From assembly GCA_934667295.1 (NCBI GenBank), contig CAKULR010000088.1:1-7273 (forward strand): a stretch of 7,273 nucleotides of DNA. The letters run 5' to 3'. Below, piece by piece: positions 1 to 4,899 of the stretch. The position numbers were made by a program, and so were the translations under genes. Under the pieces are notes generated by a model that saw nothing but the letters and a program-made list of their open reading frames with translations, ran no database searches and was not told where the DNA came from. Numbering within the stretch: position 1 is the first letter of the stretch; each line of letters opens with the position of its first letter. This DNA is from an uncultured Kiritimatiellota bacterium. GTDB taxonomy: Bacteria > Verrucomicrobiota > Kiritimatiellia > RFP12 > UBA1067.

Positions 1-207
1 GGCGTCCAGAGCGTGGTAGTGGATGACGCAGAGCGGCACGCCGCCGCGCTGGGTGAGCGTGGCGCCGAGGATGGGCGCGGCGGTGACCGCGTCCTCGGAG
101 AACATCTCGTAGAAGTCCCCGAGCCGGAACATCAGGATGGCGCCGGGCGGCAGTGTGCTTTTGATCGCACGGTACTGCCGCTGCATGGGTGTGAGCTCGT
201 CAGGCAT
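1..207 (-). CDS. mutS: DNA mismatch repair protein MutS, N-terminal fragment (cut by left window edge)
   Basis: The 69 visible codons encode the start of MutS domain I, the mismatch-recognition domain. The key motif is FRLGDFYEMF at residues 27-36. Phe32 and Glu34 match the Phe-x-Glu pair that MutS inserts at a mispaired base. LTPMQRQY (5-12) and TLTQRGGVPLC (50-60) also fit the family, and domain I separates it from MutS2, which lacks it. MutS binds mismatches and starts methyl-directed or nick-directed repair together with MutL. I chose the ATG at 207; Met8 (ATG at 186) is a possible alternative, because many MutS proteins have only a few residues before the TPM motif. The start overlaps the end of the ligase gene by 8 bp, so translation is probably coupled. 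One oddity is CVIHYHA at 60-66, where the family usually has C/A-G-V/I-P-Y-H-A. The rest of the gene lies outside the window. Confidence 0.93.
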   Translation of the reverse strand, partial: MPDELTPMQRQYRAIKSTLPPGAILMFRLGDFYEMFSEDAVTAAPILGATLTQRGGVPLCVIHYHALDA

Positions 208-1930
208 CCGGCCACAGCTCGTGCGCGAGTTCGCGCAGCTTGTACTTCTGGATCTTCTGCGAGGCGGTCATCGGGAAGATGTCCAGGAAGTGGACGTATT
301 TCGGGATCTTGAACCAGCTGATCTTGTTGCGGCAGAAGTCCTCCACGTCGTTCTCGTGGAGGTCGGCGCCGTCGGCGGGGATGATGAACGCCGCCGGCTG
401 CTCGCCGTACTTCTTCGAGGGGCAGCCGACGACGGCGACGTCCTTCACGCCGGGCATCGTGCCGAGGAAGTCCTCCACCTCCTTGGGGGAGATGTTCTCG
501 CCGCCCCGGATGATGAGGTCCTTCAGGCGGCCCGTGATGTAGTAGTAGCCGTCCGCGTCCATGCGCCCGATGTCGCCGGAGTGGAGCCACCCCTTCCCGT
601 CGATGCACTTCGCCGTCTGCTCGGGCATCTGGTAGTAGCCCTTCATCGTGTTGAAGCCCCGGCAGCAGATCTCGCCGTCCTGGCCGATCGGCGCGATCTC
701 GCCCGTCTCGGGGTCGATGATCGCCACCTCGATGCCGGGCAGCGCCTGGCCGATCGTCTGGCACTTGCGCTCGATGGACGGCTCGAAGTAGCGCGTCATC
801 GTCATCACGGGGCCGGACTCCGTGAGGCCGTAGGGGTTCGTGACCTCCTTCATGAACATGCGGTCGAACACCTGCTGCATGCGGTGCGTCGGGCACGCCG
901 AGCCGGACATGATGCCGGTGCGGAGCGAGTGGAAGTCGAACTTCGAGAAGAGCGGATGGTCCAGCATCGCGATGTACATCGTCGGCACGCCGTAGGTCGC
1001 CGTGCATTTTTCGCGCTCGATGGACATCATCACCTGGATGGGGTCGAACTTCTCCAGGAACACCATCGTCGCGCCGTGGTTCACGCAGCTCATCACGCCC
1101 AGCACGCAGCCGAAGCAGTGGAAGAGCGGCACGGGGATGCACACGCGGTCGCGCGCGGAGAGGTTCTGGCACGCGCCGATCCAGAAGCCGTCGTTGCCGA
1201 TGTTGCGGTGCGTCAGCTGCACGCCCTTCGGGAAGCCCGTCGTGCCCGAGGTGTACTGCATGTTCACGACGTCGTTCACGTCGCACTGCGCCTGGCGCTT
1301 CAGGTAGTCCTCCCACGGCGTCTCCACCGCGAGGGCCATCACCTCGTTGAGCGAGTACATGCCCCGGTGCTTCTCGCCGCCGAGGAACATGACGCGCTTG
1401 AGGTGCGGGTACTTCTCGCACTTCAGCTCGCCGCGCGGCTGCTCGCGCAGTTCGGGCACGAGCGTGTAGATCACGTCCACGTAGCTGCAGTCGCGGTAGC
1501 CGGAGATGATGAAGAGGTTCTCCGCGTCGGACTGCCCGAGCGCGAAGTCCATTTCGTGCTCCTTGTAGTTCGTGTTGAGCGGCAGCAGGATCGCGCCGAT
1601 CTTCGCGGCCGCGAACATGAGGACGACCCAGTGCGGCACGTTCGTCGCCCAGAGGGCGATCTTCTCGCCGTGCTTCACGCCGAGCGCCATCAGGCCGCGC
1701 GCGAGGCGGTCCACCTCCTCGCCGAACTCGTACCAGGTCAGGCGGTAGTCGCGGTCGGCGTAGACGACGGCGTCGTTCTCGCCGCAGCGCGCGATCGTCT
1801 GGTCCAGCAGCTGCCCGAGCGTGTATTCGCGGGTGACGGGCAGGTTGTGCCAGGGGACGCCCGTCGAAACGCTCTGCGTGAACGGCGCCTTGCTCGGCGC
1901 CGTCCCGAACGGATCAGTCAACTTGAACAT
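200..1930 (-). CDS. AMP-binding acyl-CoA synthetase (fatty-acid or related carboxylate CoA ligase)
   Basis: This 576-residue ANL-superfamily enzyme should activate a carboxylic acid with ATP to an acyl-adenylate and pass it to coenzyme A. Visible motifs, in order: P-loop YTSGTTGFPKG (226-236), YGLTESGP (367-374), GWLHSGDIG (447-455) with the ribose-binding Asp453, the hinge GRLKDLIIRGGENISPKEVE (467-486), and a C-terminal lysine in SQKIQKYK (Lys559) that matches the adenylation lysine of the family's SGKIxK motif. All catalytic parts are present and the length is normal. The overall pattern resembles the medium/long-chain FadD/ACSF2 type, but the substrate cannot be read from sequence, and benzoate-like or other acids remain possible. 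No signal peptide is visible, so it is probably cytosolic. A Shine-Dalgarno (AGAGGTGA, 1934-1941) lies just before the ATG. The gene follows an XRE-cupin regulator after 10 bp and overlaps mutS by 8 bp. Confidence 0.93.
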   Translation of the reverse strand: MFKLTDPFGTAPSKAPFTQSVSTGVPWHNLPVTREYTLGQLLDQTIARCGENDAVVYADRDYRLTWYEFGEEVDRLARGLMALGVKHGEKIALWATNVPHWVVLMFAAAKIGAILLPLNTNYKEHEMDFALGQSDAENLFIISGYRDCSYVDVIYTLVPELREQPRGELKCEKYPHLKRVMFLGGEKHRGMYSLNEVMALAVETPWEDYLKRQAQCDVNDVVNMQYTSGTTGFPKGVQLTHRNIGNDGFWIGACQNLSARDRVCIPVPLFHCFGCVLGVMSCVNHGATMVFLEKFDPIQVMMSIEREKCTATYGVPTMYIAMLDHPLFSKFDFHSLRTGIMSGSACPTHRMQQVFDRMFMKEVTNPYGLTESGPVMTMTRYFEPSIERKCQTIGQALPGIEVAIIDPETGEIAPIGQDGEICCRGFNTMKGYYQMPEQTAKCIDGKGWLHSGDIGRMDADGYYYITGRLKDLIIRGGENISPKEVEDFLGTMPGVKDVAVVGCPSKKYGEQPAAFIIPADGADLHENDVEDFCRNKISWFKIPKYVHFLDIFPMTASQKIQKYKLRELAHELWPDA

Positions 1931-1940
1931 GTCTCACCTC

Positions 1941-2504
1941 TCAGAAGGGCATGAACACGACGCCGTAGATGGAGGCGGGCTTGCCGCCCACGGCCTTGAG
2001 GCCGTGCTTCACGACGCTGTTGTAGTAGGCCGTGTCGCCGGGGCCGAGCACCGTCTTCTCGCCGCCGTAGGTGAGCTCCACCTGTCCGGCGATGCAGATG
2101 ATCAGCTCCTCGCCCTCGTGGGAGGAGACCTCGTCCACGCCGTCCGCGGGGAACTCGATGCGGAAGGGGTCCATGTGGCGGTCGGGCTTGCCGAGCGCGA
2201 GCGAGTGGGAGGCGTAGCCGAGCGTGTTCGCGCCCTCGGCGGCGACCTTGGCGGCCTCCACGTCCGCCGCGCGCGTGATGATCGGGTCCGGCTTGAACTG
2301 ATCGTCCATGAACGTGCCGAGACGCTGGCCAAGGGCGCGGGAAAGCTTCGTCAGGACGCCAAGCGCGGGAAGGACCTCCCCGTCCTCGATCGAGGCGATC
2401 ACCGCCACGGAGACGCCGCTCTTCGCCGCGAGGTCCCCCAGCGTCATCTTCAGCTTGTCGCGGAACATCTTGATCCGCATCCCGACTTTCACTTCATTGG
2501 CCAT
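1941..2504 (-). CDS. XRE-family transcriptional regulator with C-terminal cupin sensor domain
   Basis: The 187-residue protein joins an N-terminal XRE/HTH_3 DNA-binding domain (about 8-62; MTLGDLAAKSGVSVAVIASIE at 20-40 spans the helix-turn-helix) to a cupin_2 barrel (about 113-185). Cupin motif 1 is seen as SSHEGEELI (127-135) and motif 2 as PGDTAYYNSVVKHGL (155-169). His129, Glu133 and His167 are likely metal or ligand contacts. The first His of the textbook HxH pair is Ser127 here, so metal binding may be altered. Proteins of this layout are one-component regulators that bind a small molecule in the cupin and usually control the neighbouring gene. The next gene, after 10 bp, is an acyl-CoA synthetase, so its substrate or product is a reasonable guess for the ligand (inference). 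A promoter and a palindrome sit directly upstream. The purine-rich leader GAGGAAAGAGAAAAG (2508-2522) serves as a rather distant ribosome-binding site. Confidence 0.9.
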   Translation of the reverse strand: MANEVKVGMRIKMFRDKLKMTLGDLAAKSGVSVAVIASIEDGEVLPALGVLTKLSRALGQRLGTFMDDQFKPDPIITRAADVEAAKVAAEGANTLGYASHSLALGKPDRHMDPFRIEFPADGVDEVSSHEGEELIICIAGQVELTYGGEKTVLGPGDTAYYNSVVKHGLKAVGGKPASIYGVVFMPF

Positions 2505-2532
2505 GTTCTTTTCTCTTTCCTCTTCTTCTCAG

Positions 2533-2548
2533 GCGACCCTGCGGTCGC
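2533..2548. promoter_or_regulatory. 16-bp palindrome, candidate operator of the XRE-cupin regulator
   Basis: GCGACC and GGTCGC form a perfect 6-bp inverted repeat around a 4-bp centre. It lies about 30 bp upstream of the regulator's start codon and just downstream of the expected transcription start. XRE proteins commonly bind short dyads as dimers and often repress their own promoter, so an autoregulatory operator fits. It could instead be only a 5'-UTR hairpin; no T-run follows it, so it is a poor terminator. Confidence 0.4.
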
Positions 2549-2561
2549 AAATGAAATCCAT

Positions 2562-2589
2562 ATTTTACCCGATTCCCGCCGTTGGTCAA
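2562..2589 (-). promoter_or_regulatory. Sigma-70-like promoter for the regulator-ligase-mutS unit
   Basis: On the minus strand TTGACC (2584-2589, 5 of 6 to the TTGACA consensus) is followed by a 16-bp spacer and TAAAAT (2562-2567, 5 of 6 to TATAAT). Transcription would begin near 2555, giving a leader of about 50 nt that contains the 2533-2548 palindrome. It is the best promoter-like match I found in the window. Confidence 0.55.
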
Positions 2590-2620
2590 TGGGCAAGTTG
2601 GAGAAGGGTAAAACACGGAA

Positions 2621-2644
2621 CTCCCGAACCGACCGGTCCGGGAG
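2621..2644 (-). terminator. Probable rho-independent terminator of the hisG unit
   Basis: On the minus strand CTCCCGGA pairs with TTCGGGAG (8 bp including one G-T) around an 8-nt loop. It begins 22 nt after the stop codon of the tiny basic gene and is followed by TTCCGTGTTTTA, a moderately T-rich tail. Position between two units and upstream of a new promoter supports termination; the interrupted T-run lowers confidence. Confidence 0.5.
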
Positions 2645-2666
2645 CCCCACAATCAGCCACGCGGGC

Positions 2667-2756
2667 TTACTTGTTCTTGTGGCGCTGCGCCTTCATGCGC
2701 TTGTCGTATTTGTGCTTCGACATTTTTTTCCGGCGCTTCTTCTTGATGGAACCCAT
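2667..2756 (-). CDS. Tiny basic bS22/mS38-like protein (AURKAIP1/COX24 domain)
   Basis: A 29-codon gene starts MGSIKKKRRKKMSKHKY and ends RHKNK; 16 of the 29 residues are Lys or Arg. The opening MGS-I-KKRRK-MSKHK closely resembles mycobacterial ribosomal protein bS22 (MGSVIKKRRKRMSKKKH) and the AURKAIP1/COX24 (mitochondrial mS38) domain found as tiny proteins in several bacterial phyla. In known cases the basic helix lies in the small ribosomal subunit against rRNA, so a ribosomal role is likely here (family knowledge plus inference). A perfect Shine-Dalgarno, AAAGGAGG, sits 6 nt before the ATG and decides the start. The gene is 73 nt downstream of hisG and has a likely terminator 22 nt after its stop. 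It is short enough for standard gene callers to miss. Confidence 0.82.
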   Translation of the reverse strand: MGSIKKKRRKKMSKHKYDKRMKAQRHKNK

Positions 2757-2762
2757 CGTGGA

Positions 2763-2770
2763 CCTCCTTT
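2763..2770 (-). promoter_or_regulatory. Strong ribosome-binding site of the bS22-like gene
   Basis: The minus-strand sequence AAAGGAGG followed by TCCACG and ATG is an ideal Shine-Dalgarno at 6-nt spacing. It is the clearest translation signal in the window and the main non-homology evidence that the 29-codon frame is translated. Confidence 0.8.
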
Positions 2771-2801
2771 GAGATTTGAGTTCGCCGTTCTCGGTTCCAA
2801 C

Positions 2802-2829
2802 CTCGAACTTTGAACCTCGAACTTTGAAC
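2802..2829. repeat. Two perfect tandem copies of a 14-bp unit behind hisG
   Basis: The unit CTCGAACTTTGAAC occurs at 2802-2815 and 2816-2829 without a mismatch. A shortened, degenerate third copy (CTCGGTTCCAAC) lies at 2790-2801. The array abuts the hisG stop codon at 2830-2832 and fills the gap to the next gene's ribosome-binding site. Each unit contains GAAC and its near-complement GTTC spacing, so short hairpins are possible. Function unknown. Confidence 0.8.
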
Positions 2830-3699
2830 TTAGAAAATGATCTTGTTGAGCGGCAGCTCGATGATGCCCGTTGCGCCGGCGGCCTTCAGGACGGGCACGA
2901 GGTCGCGCACCAAGCGCTCCTCCACCACGCTCTCGACGGCGAACCAGTCGGCGTCGTTGAGCTTGTTGACCGTGGGGGCGTGCAGCGCGGGCAGGGCCGC
3001 CGTGATCTTCTCCAGCTTCTTCGCCGGGGCGTTGAGCTTGATGAGCACGCGCTTCTGCGCGTCCAGCGCCGCCGTGAGCAGCATCTTGAGCTGTTCGATC
3101 TTCGCACGCTTCGCCTTGTCCCGCCACGCCTTCTTGTTCGCGATGAGGCGCGTGGTGGACGTGAGAATCGTATCGACGATGCGCAGGTTGTTCGCGCGCA
3201 GCGAGCTGCCCGTCTCCGTGAGGTCGACGATCGCGTCCACCAGCTCGGGGGCCTTCACCTCGGTGGCACCCCAGCTGAACTCCACGTCGGCCTTCACGCC
3301 GTTCGCCTTGAGGTAGCGGTTGACGATGCCGATCGCCTCGGTGGAGATGCGCTTGCCCTTGAGGTCCTTCACCGTCTTGATCTTCGAGTCGTTCGGCACC
3401 GCGAGCACCCAGCGCACCGGGTTCGATGTCGCCTTGGAATAGCTGAGCTCGCAGACGTCCACCACGTCCGACCCGTTCTCGTACACCCAGTCGTAGCCGC
3501 AGATGCCGGCGTCGAGGAGCCCGAGTTCCACATAGCGGCTCATCTCCTGCGGGCGCAGCAGACGGCACTTGATTTCCTCATCGTCAATCGAAGGATAGTA
3601 GGAGCGGGACGAACACGAGACGGCGAACCCCGCACGCTTGAAGAGCGCGAAGGTCGACTCCTGGAGGCTACCCTTCGGCAGACCGAGAACAATTGCCAT
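2830..3699 (-). CDS. hisG: ATP phosphoribosyltransferase, long form (HisG)
   Basis: HisG catalyses the first step of histidine synthesis: ATP plus phosphoribosyl diphosphate gives phosphoribosyl-ATP. The 289-residue length is that of the long, hexameric form, which carries a C-terminal ACT-like regulatory domain for histidine feedback and does not need HisZ. The N-terminal MAIVLGLPKGSL (1-12), GLLDAGICGYDWVYE (60-74) and the signature DAIVDLTETGSSLRANNLRI (155-174), which holds the PRPP-binding loop, are all intact. The C-terminal domain (about 210-289) ends in the typical GATGIIELPLNKII (275-288). The ATG at 3699 is the natural start because the conserved N-terminal strand begins right there; a GGAG lies 12 nt upstream, a rather long spacing. 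No other his gene is in view. Its downstream partner is a tiny ribosomal-type gene, so it is not in a classical his operon on that side. Confidence 0.97.
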   Translation of the reverse strand: MAIVLGLPKGSLQESTFALFKRAGFAVSCSSRSYYPSIDDEEIKCRLLRPQEMSRYVELGLLDAGICGYDWVYENGSDVVDVCELSYSKATSNPVRWVLAVPNDSKIKTVKDLKGKRISTEAIGIVNRYLKANGVKADVEFSWGATEVKAPELVDAIVDLTETGSSLRANNLRIVDTILTSTTRLIANKKAWRDKAKRAKIEQLKMLLTAALDAQKRVLIKLNAPAKKLEKITAALPALHAPTVNKLNDADWFAVESVVEERLVRDLVPVLKAAGATGIIELPLNKIIF

Positions 3700-3732
3700 A
3701 TTCTACACTTTCTCCGTTGTTTGACAAGCAAG

Positions 3733-3761
3733 AGTGTATCAAAACCGGCGGCAAAACGCAA
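3733..3761 (-). promoter_or_regulatory. Weak candidate promoter of hisG
   Basis: On the minus strand TTGCGT (3756-3761), a 17-bp spacer and TACACT (3733-3738) form a modest sigma-70-like pair. The start of transcription would be near 3726, leaving a leader of about 27 nt with the GGAG. It sits between the left end of the repeat island and hisG, where a promoter is expected. Confidence 0.3.
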
Positions 3762-3773
3762 GCCACAAGTGGG

Positions 3774-3829
3774 TTAAGTCGCCGCTACGCGGCTTTTAAG
3801 TGGTTAAATCGCCGCTTCGCGGCTTTAAG
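3774..3829. repeat. Left terminal array: two TTAA-bounded hairpin units
   Basis: Two units lie in tandem, joined by AAGTGGTTAAA. Their cores are GCCGC-TAC-GCGGC (3781-3793) and GCCGC-TTC-GCGGC (3811-3823), each a 5-bp stem with a 3-nt loop, bounded by TTAA-like ends. The whole 56 bp is the near-perfect reverse complement of units at the right end of the island. Confidence 0.88.
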
Positions 3830-3844
3830 TTGCGCTCCGCACAC

Positions 3845-3869
3845 GGGAGGGACGCGCTCCGTCGCGTCC
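3845..3869 (+). repeat. GGGAGG-tagged hairpin, copy 1
   Basis: GGGAGG (3845-3850) runs into the stem GGACGCG (3850-3856), loop CTCCGT and CGCGTCC (3863-3869), a perfect 7-bp stem. CG follows at once, as in most other copies. Confidence 0.8.
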
Positions 3870-3915
3870 GAACGTTCCAGACGGGCGCAACGGAAGGGAA
3901 CGGGAGGAACGCAAC

Positions 3916-3940
3916 GGGAGGGACGCAATTCATTGCGTCC
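3916..3940 (+). repeat. GGGAGG-tagged hairpin, copy 2
   Basis: GGGAGG (3916-3921) shares its last G with the stem GGACGCAAT (3921-3929), which pairs perfectly with ATTGCGTCC (3932-3940). Stem bases differ from copy 1 on both arms. A related tag without a full hairpin lies just upstream at 3902-3907. Confidence 0.8.
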
Positions 3941-3962
3941 GAGGCCACGTGCCGCCGACAAC

Positions 3963-3987
3963 GGTCGCAACAAGTTGCGCCCCTCCC
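3963..3987 (-). repeat. GGGAGG-tagged hairpin, copy 3 (inverted)
   Basis: Read on the minus strand: GGGAGG (3982-3987), stem GGGCGCAA, loop CTTG, TTGCGACC (3963-3970). Seven of eight stem positions pair. Confidence 0.7.
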
Positions 3988-4004
3988 ATTTTTGGCAGGC
4001 CTAC

Positions 4005-4028
4005 GGCCGCGACAAGCGCGGTCCTCCC
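4005..4028 (-). repeat. GGGAGG-tagged hairpin, copy 4 (inverted)
   Basis: Read on the minus strand: GGGAGG (4023-4028), stem GACCGCG, loop CTTGT, CGCGGCC (4005-4011). All seven positions pair, one of them as a T-G wobble. Confidence 0.75.
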
Positions 4029-4051
4029 GGAGATCGGTGAATATTCACGGT

Positions 4052-4089
4052 TTTGCGAAGATACGGGAGGGCCGCGCTTGTCGCGGCCG
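4052..4089 (+). repeat. Left arm of a 38-bp inverted repeat, containing hairpin copy 5
   Basis: TTTGCGAAGATACGGGAGG (4052-4070) is followed by the perfect hairpin GGCCGCG-CTTGT-CGCGGCC (4070-4088). The 38 bp match the reverse complement of 4649-4686 with three differences. Weaker similarity (CTGCAAGGACCT against TTGCAAGTGCCT) continues to about 4107, so the copied unit is about 55-60 bp. Confidence 0.82.
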
Positions 4090-4271
4090 AGGGTCTGCAA
4101 GGACCTCAGACGGCTGGGACAACAATTCCGAGACACCCGATCCGATTCGTTCCGAACAAATCAAGCGTCAAATTTGTGAGGGGAGACCCGTCCACATCTC
4201 TGGATGGAACATGGACAGGGCATGGCCGAAGTGCGCGAAGCGGATTTCACGGCCGACACACTGGTTTGACG

Positions 4272-4303
4272 GATTTCACGTCGGAACGCTCCGAAGTGAA
4301 ATC
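4272..4303. repeat. Long hairpin of 13 paired bases
   Basis: GATTTCAC (4272-4279) pairs with GTGAAATC (4296-4303), and inside it TCGGA (4281-4285) pairs with TCCGA (4290-4294) around ACGC, with one G-A mismatch between the two stems. The left arm with its preceding base, CGGATTTCAC, also occurs as a direct copy at 4241-4250. No T-run follows, so termination is unlikely. Confidence 0.75.
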
Positions 4304-4487
4304 GCACGTTTAGGCTGAAGACTGGACGTACCTGACTTAAGTGAAATATCTAGCATTTCATACAGATTATTTTGTTGTTACTCGATTTTCATTCGACGTA
4401 GAGTTTATTACGCATTGAAATCTCATCTAAGAACGAAGGTAGGATGAGTGCTGGATTTCGCTTCGGAACGGTGTGCCCGGGGCGTGG

Positions 4488-4509
4488 TCGGACCCTTCAG
4501 ACGATGAGT
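4488..4509 (+). repeat. Left arm of a 22-bp perfect inverted repeat
   Basis: The 22 bases beginning TCGGACCCTTCAG and ending ACGATGAGT are repeated exactly, as reverse complement, at 4871-4892. The pair encloses about 360 bp and the second pair of arms at 4630-4647 and 4765-4782. Confidence 0.88.
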
Positions 4510-4532
4510 TCAATGATGGATCTGCACGGTTT

Positions 4533-4576
4533 CAACGCAGGACGTCTGGATTCCAACGCAACGCAGGACGTCTGGA
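4533..4576. repeat. 18-bp direct repeat, two copies with 26-bp period
   Basis: CAACGCAGGACGTCTGGA occurs at 4533-4550 and again, unchanged, at 4559-4576, separated by TTCCAACG. It lies just inside the 22-bp inverted repeat. Confidence 0.85.
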
Positions 4577-4629
4577 GAGGTCGAACCGGCGACGGGAGGG
4601 TTCCCGCACGACAGAACAGTTCAAAAGAA

Positions 4630-4686
4630 CGAGGCACTTGCAAAACCCCGGCCGCGACAAGCACGCTCCTCCCGTATCTTCGCAAA
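4630..4686 (-). repeat. Inverted copy of the 4052 element, with 18-bp arm and hairpin copy 6
   Basis: CGAGGCACTTGCAAAACC (4630-4647) is the exact reverse complement of 4765-4782. Positions 4649-4686 are the reverse complement of 4052-4089 with three mismatches. The enclosed hairpin (minus strand: GAGCGTG, CTTGT, CGCGGCC; 4650-4673 with its tag) has two stem mismatches and a wobble, so this copy looks decayed. Confidence 0.8.
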
Positions 4687-4706
4687 CCCTCCCGTTTCTT
4701 CGCAAG
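4668..4706. repeat. Tandem pair of the GGGAGG leader
   Basis: CCTCCCGTATCTTCGCAAA (4668-4686) is followed after one base by CCTCCCGTTTCTTCGCAAG (4688-4706), 17 of 19 identical with a 20-bp period. Only the first belongs to a hairpin; the second is a leader without its stem-loop. Confidence 0.8.
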
Positions 4707-4729
4707 ACCGCAAAGATTCACCGTTTTTT

Positions 4730-4782
4730 GGGAGGGCCACGCTTGTCGTGGCCGCAATCGCGAAGGTTTTGCAAGTGCCTCG
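4730..4782 (+). repeat. GGGAGG-tagged hairpin copy 7 plus right 18-bp arm
   Basis: GGGAGG (4730-4735) leads into GGCCACG-CTTGT-CGTGGCC (4735-4753), a perfect 7-bp stem. Compared with copy 5, one G-C pair has become A-T on both arms, a compensated change. GGTTTTGCAAGTGCCTCG (4765-4782) is the exact reverse complement of 4630-4647, making 4630-4782 one large imperfect palindrome. Confidence 0.82.
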
Positions 4783-4870
4783 AACTCCAGTACGCCACGC
4801 GCCGAGGCGGCGCGGGTACATCGCGTGCCAGACAGCACACAGCAACCTAAAGGCCGCCGACCGTCCTAGG

Positions 4871-4892
4871 ACTCATCGTCTGAAGGGTCCGA
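4871..4892 (-). repeat. Right arm of the 22-bp perfect inverted repeat
   Basis: Exact reverse complement of 4488-4509, beginning ACTCATCGTC. It lies 7 bp before the right terminal hairpin array. Confidence 0.88.
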
Positions 4893-4899
4893 ACGGCAT

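Noticed and set aside
137..1954. Plus-strand open frame of about 605 codons across the ligase gene
   Set aside because: It is antisense to the ligase, whose motifs are all intact. Its product is a low-complexity Arg/Val/His/Leu/Ala string typical of a GC-rich shadow frame.
2529..2561. A 10-codon leader frame (MDFICDRRVA) upstream of the regulator
   Set aside because: Its ATG directly abuts the -10 box and would lie upstream of the expected transcription start. It has no ribosome-binding site.
3700..3727. TTGTCA-16 bp-TAGAAT promoter-like pair directly before hisG
   Set aside because: The match is good, but the -10 box touches the ATG, so the transcript would begin inside the coding region and lack the conserved start.
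3785..4869. Several open frames of 60-170 codons inside the repeat island
   Set aside because: They overlap on both strands, recode the hairpin repeats and show no recognisable domain or ribosome-binding site.
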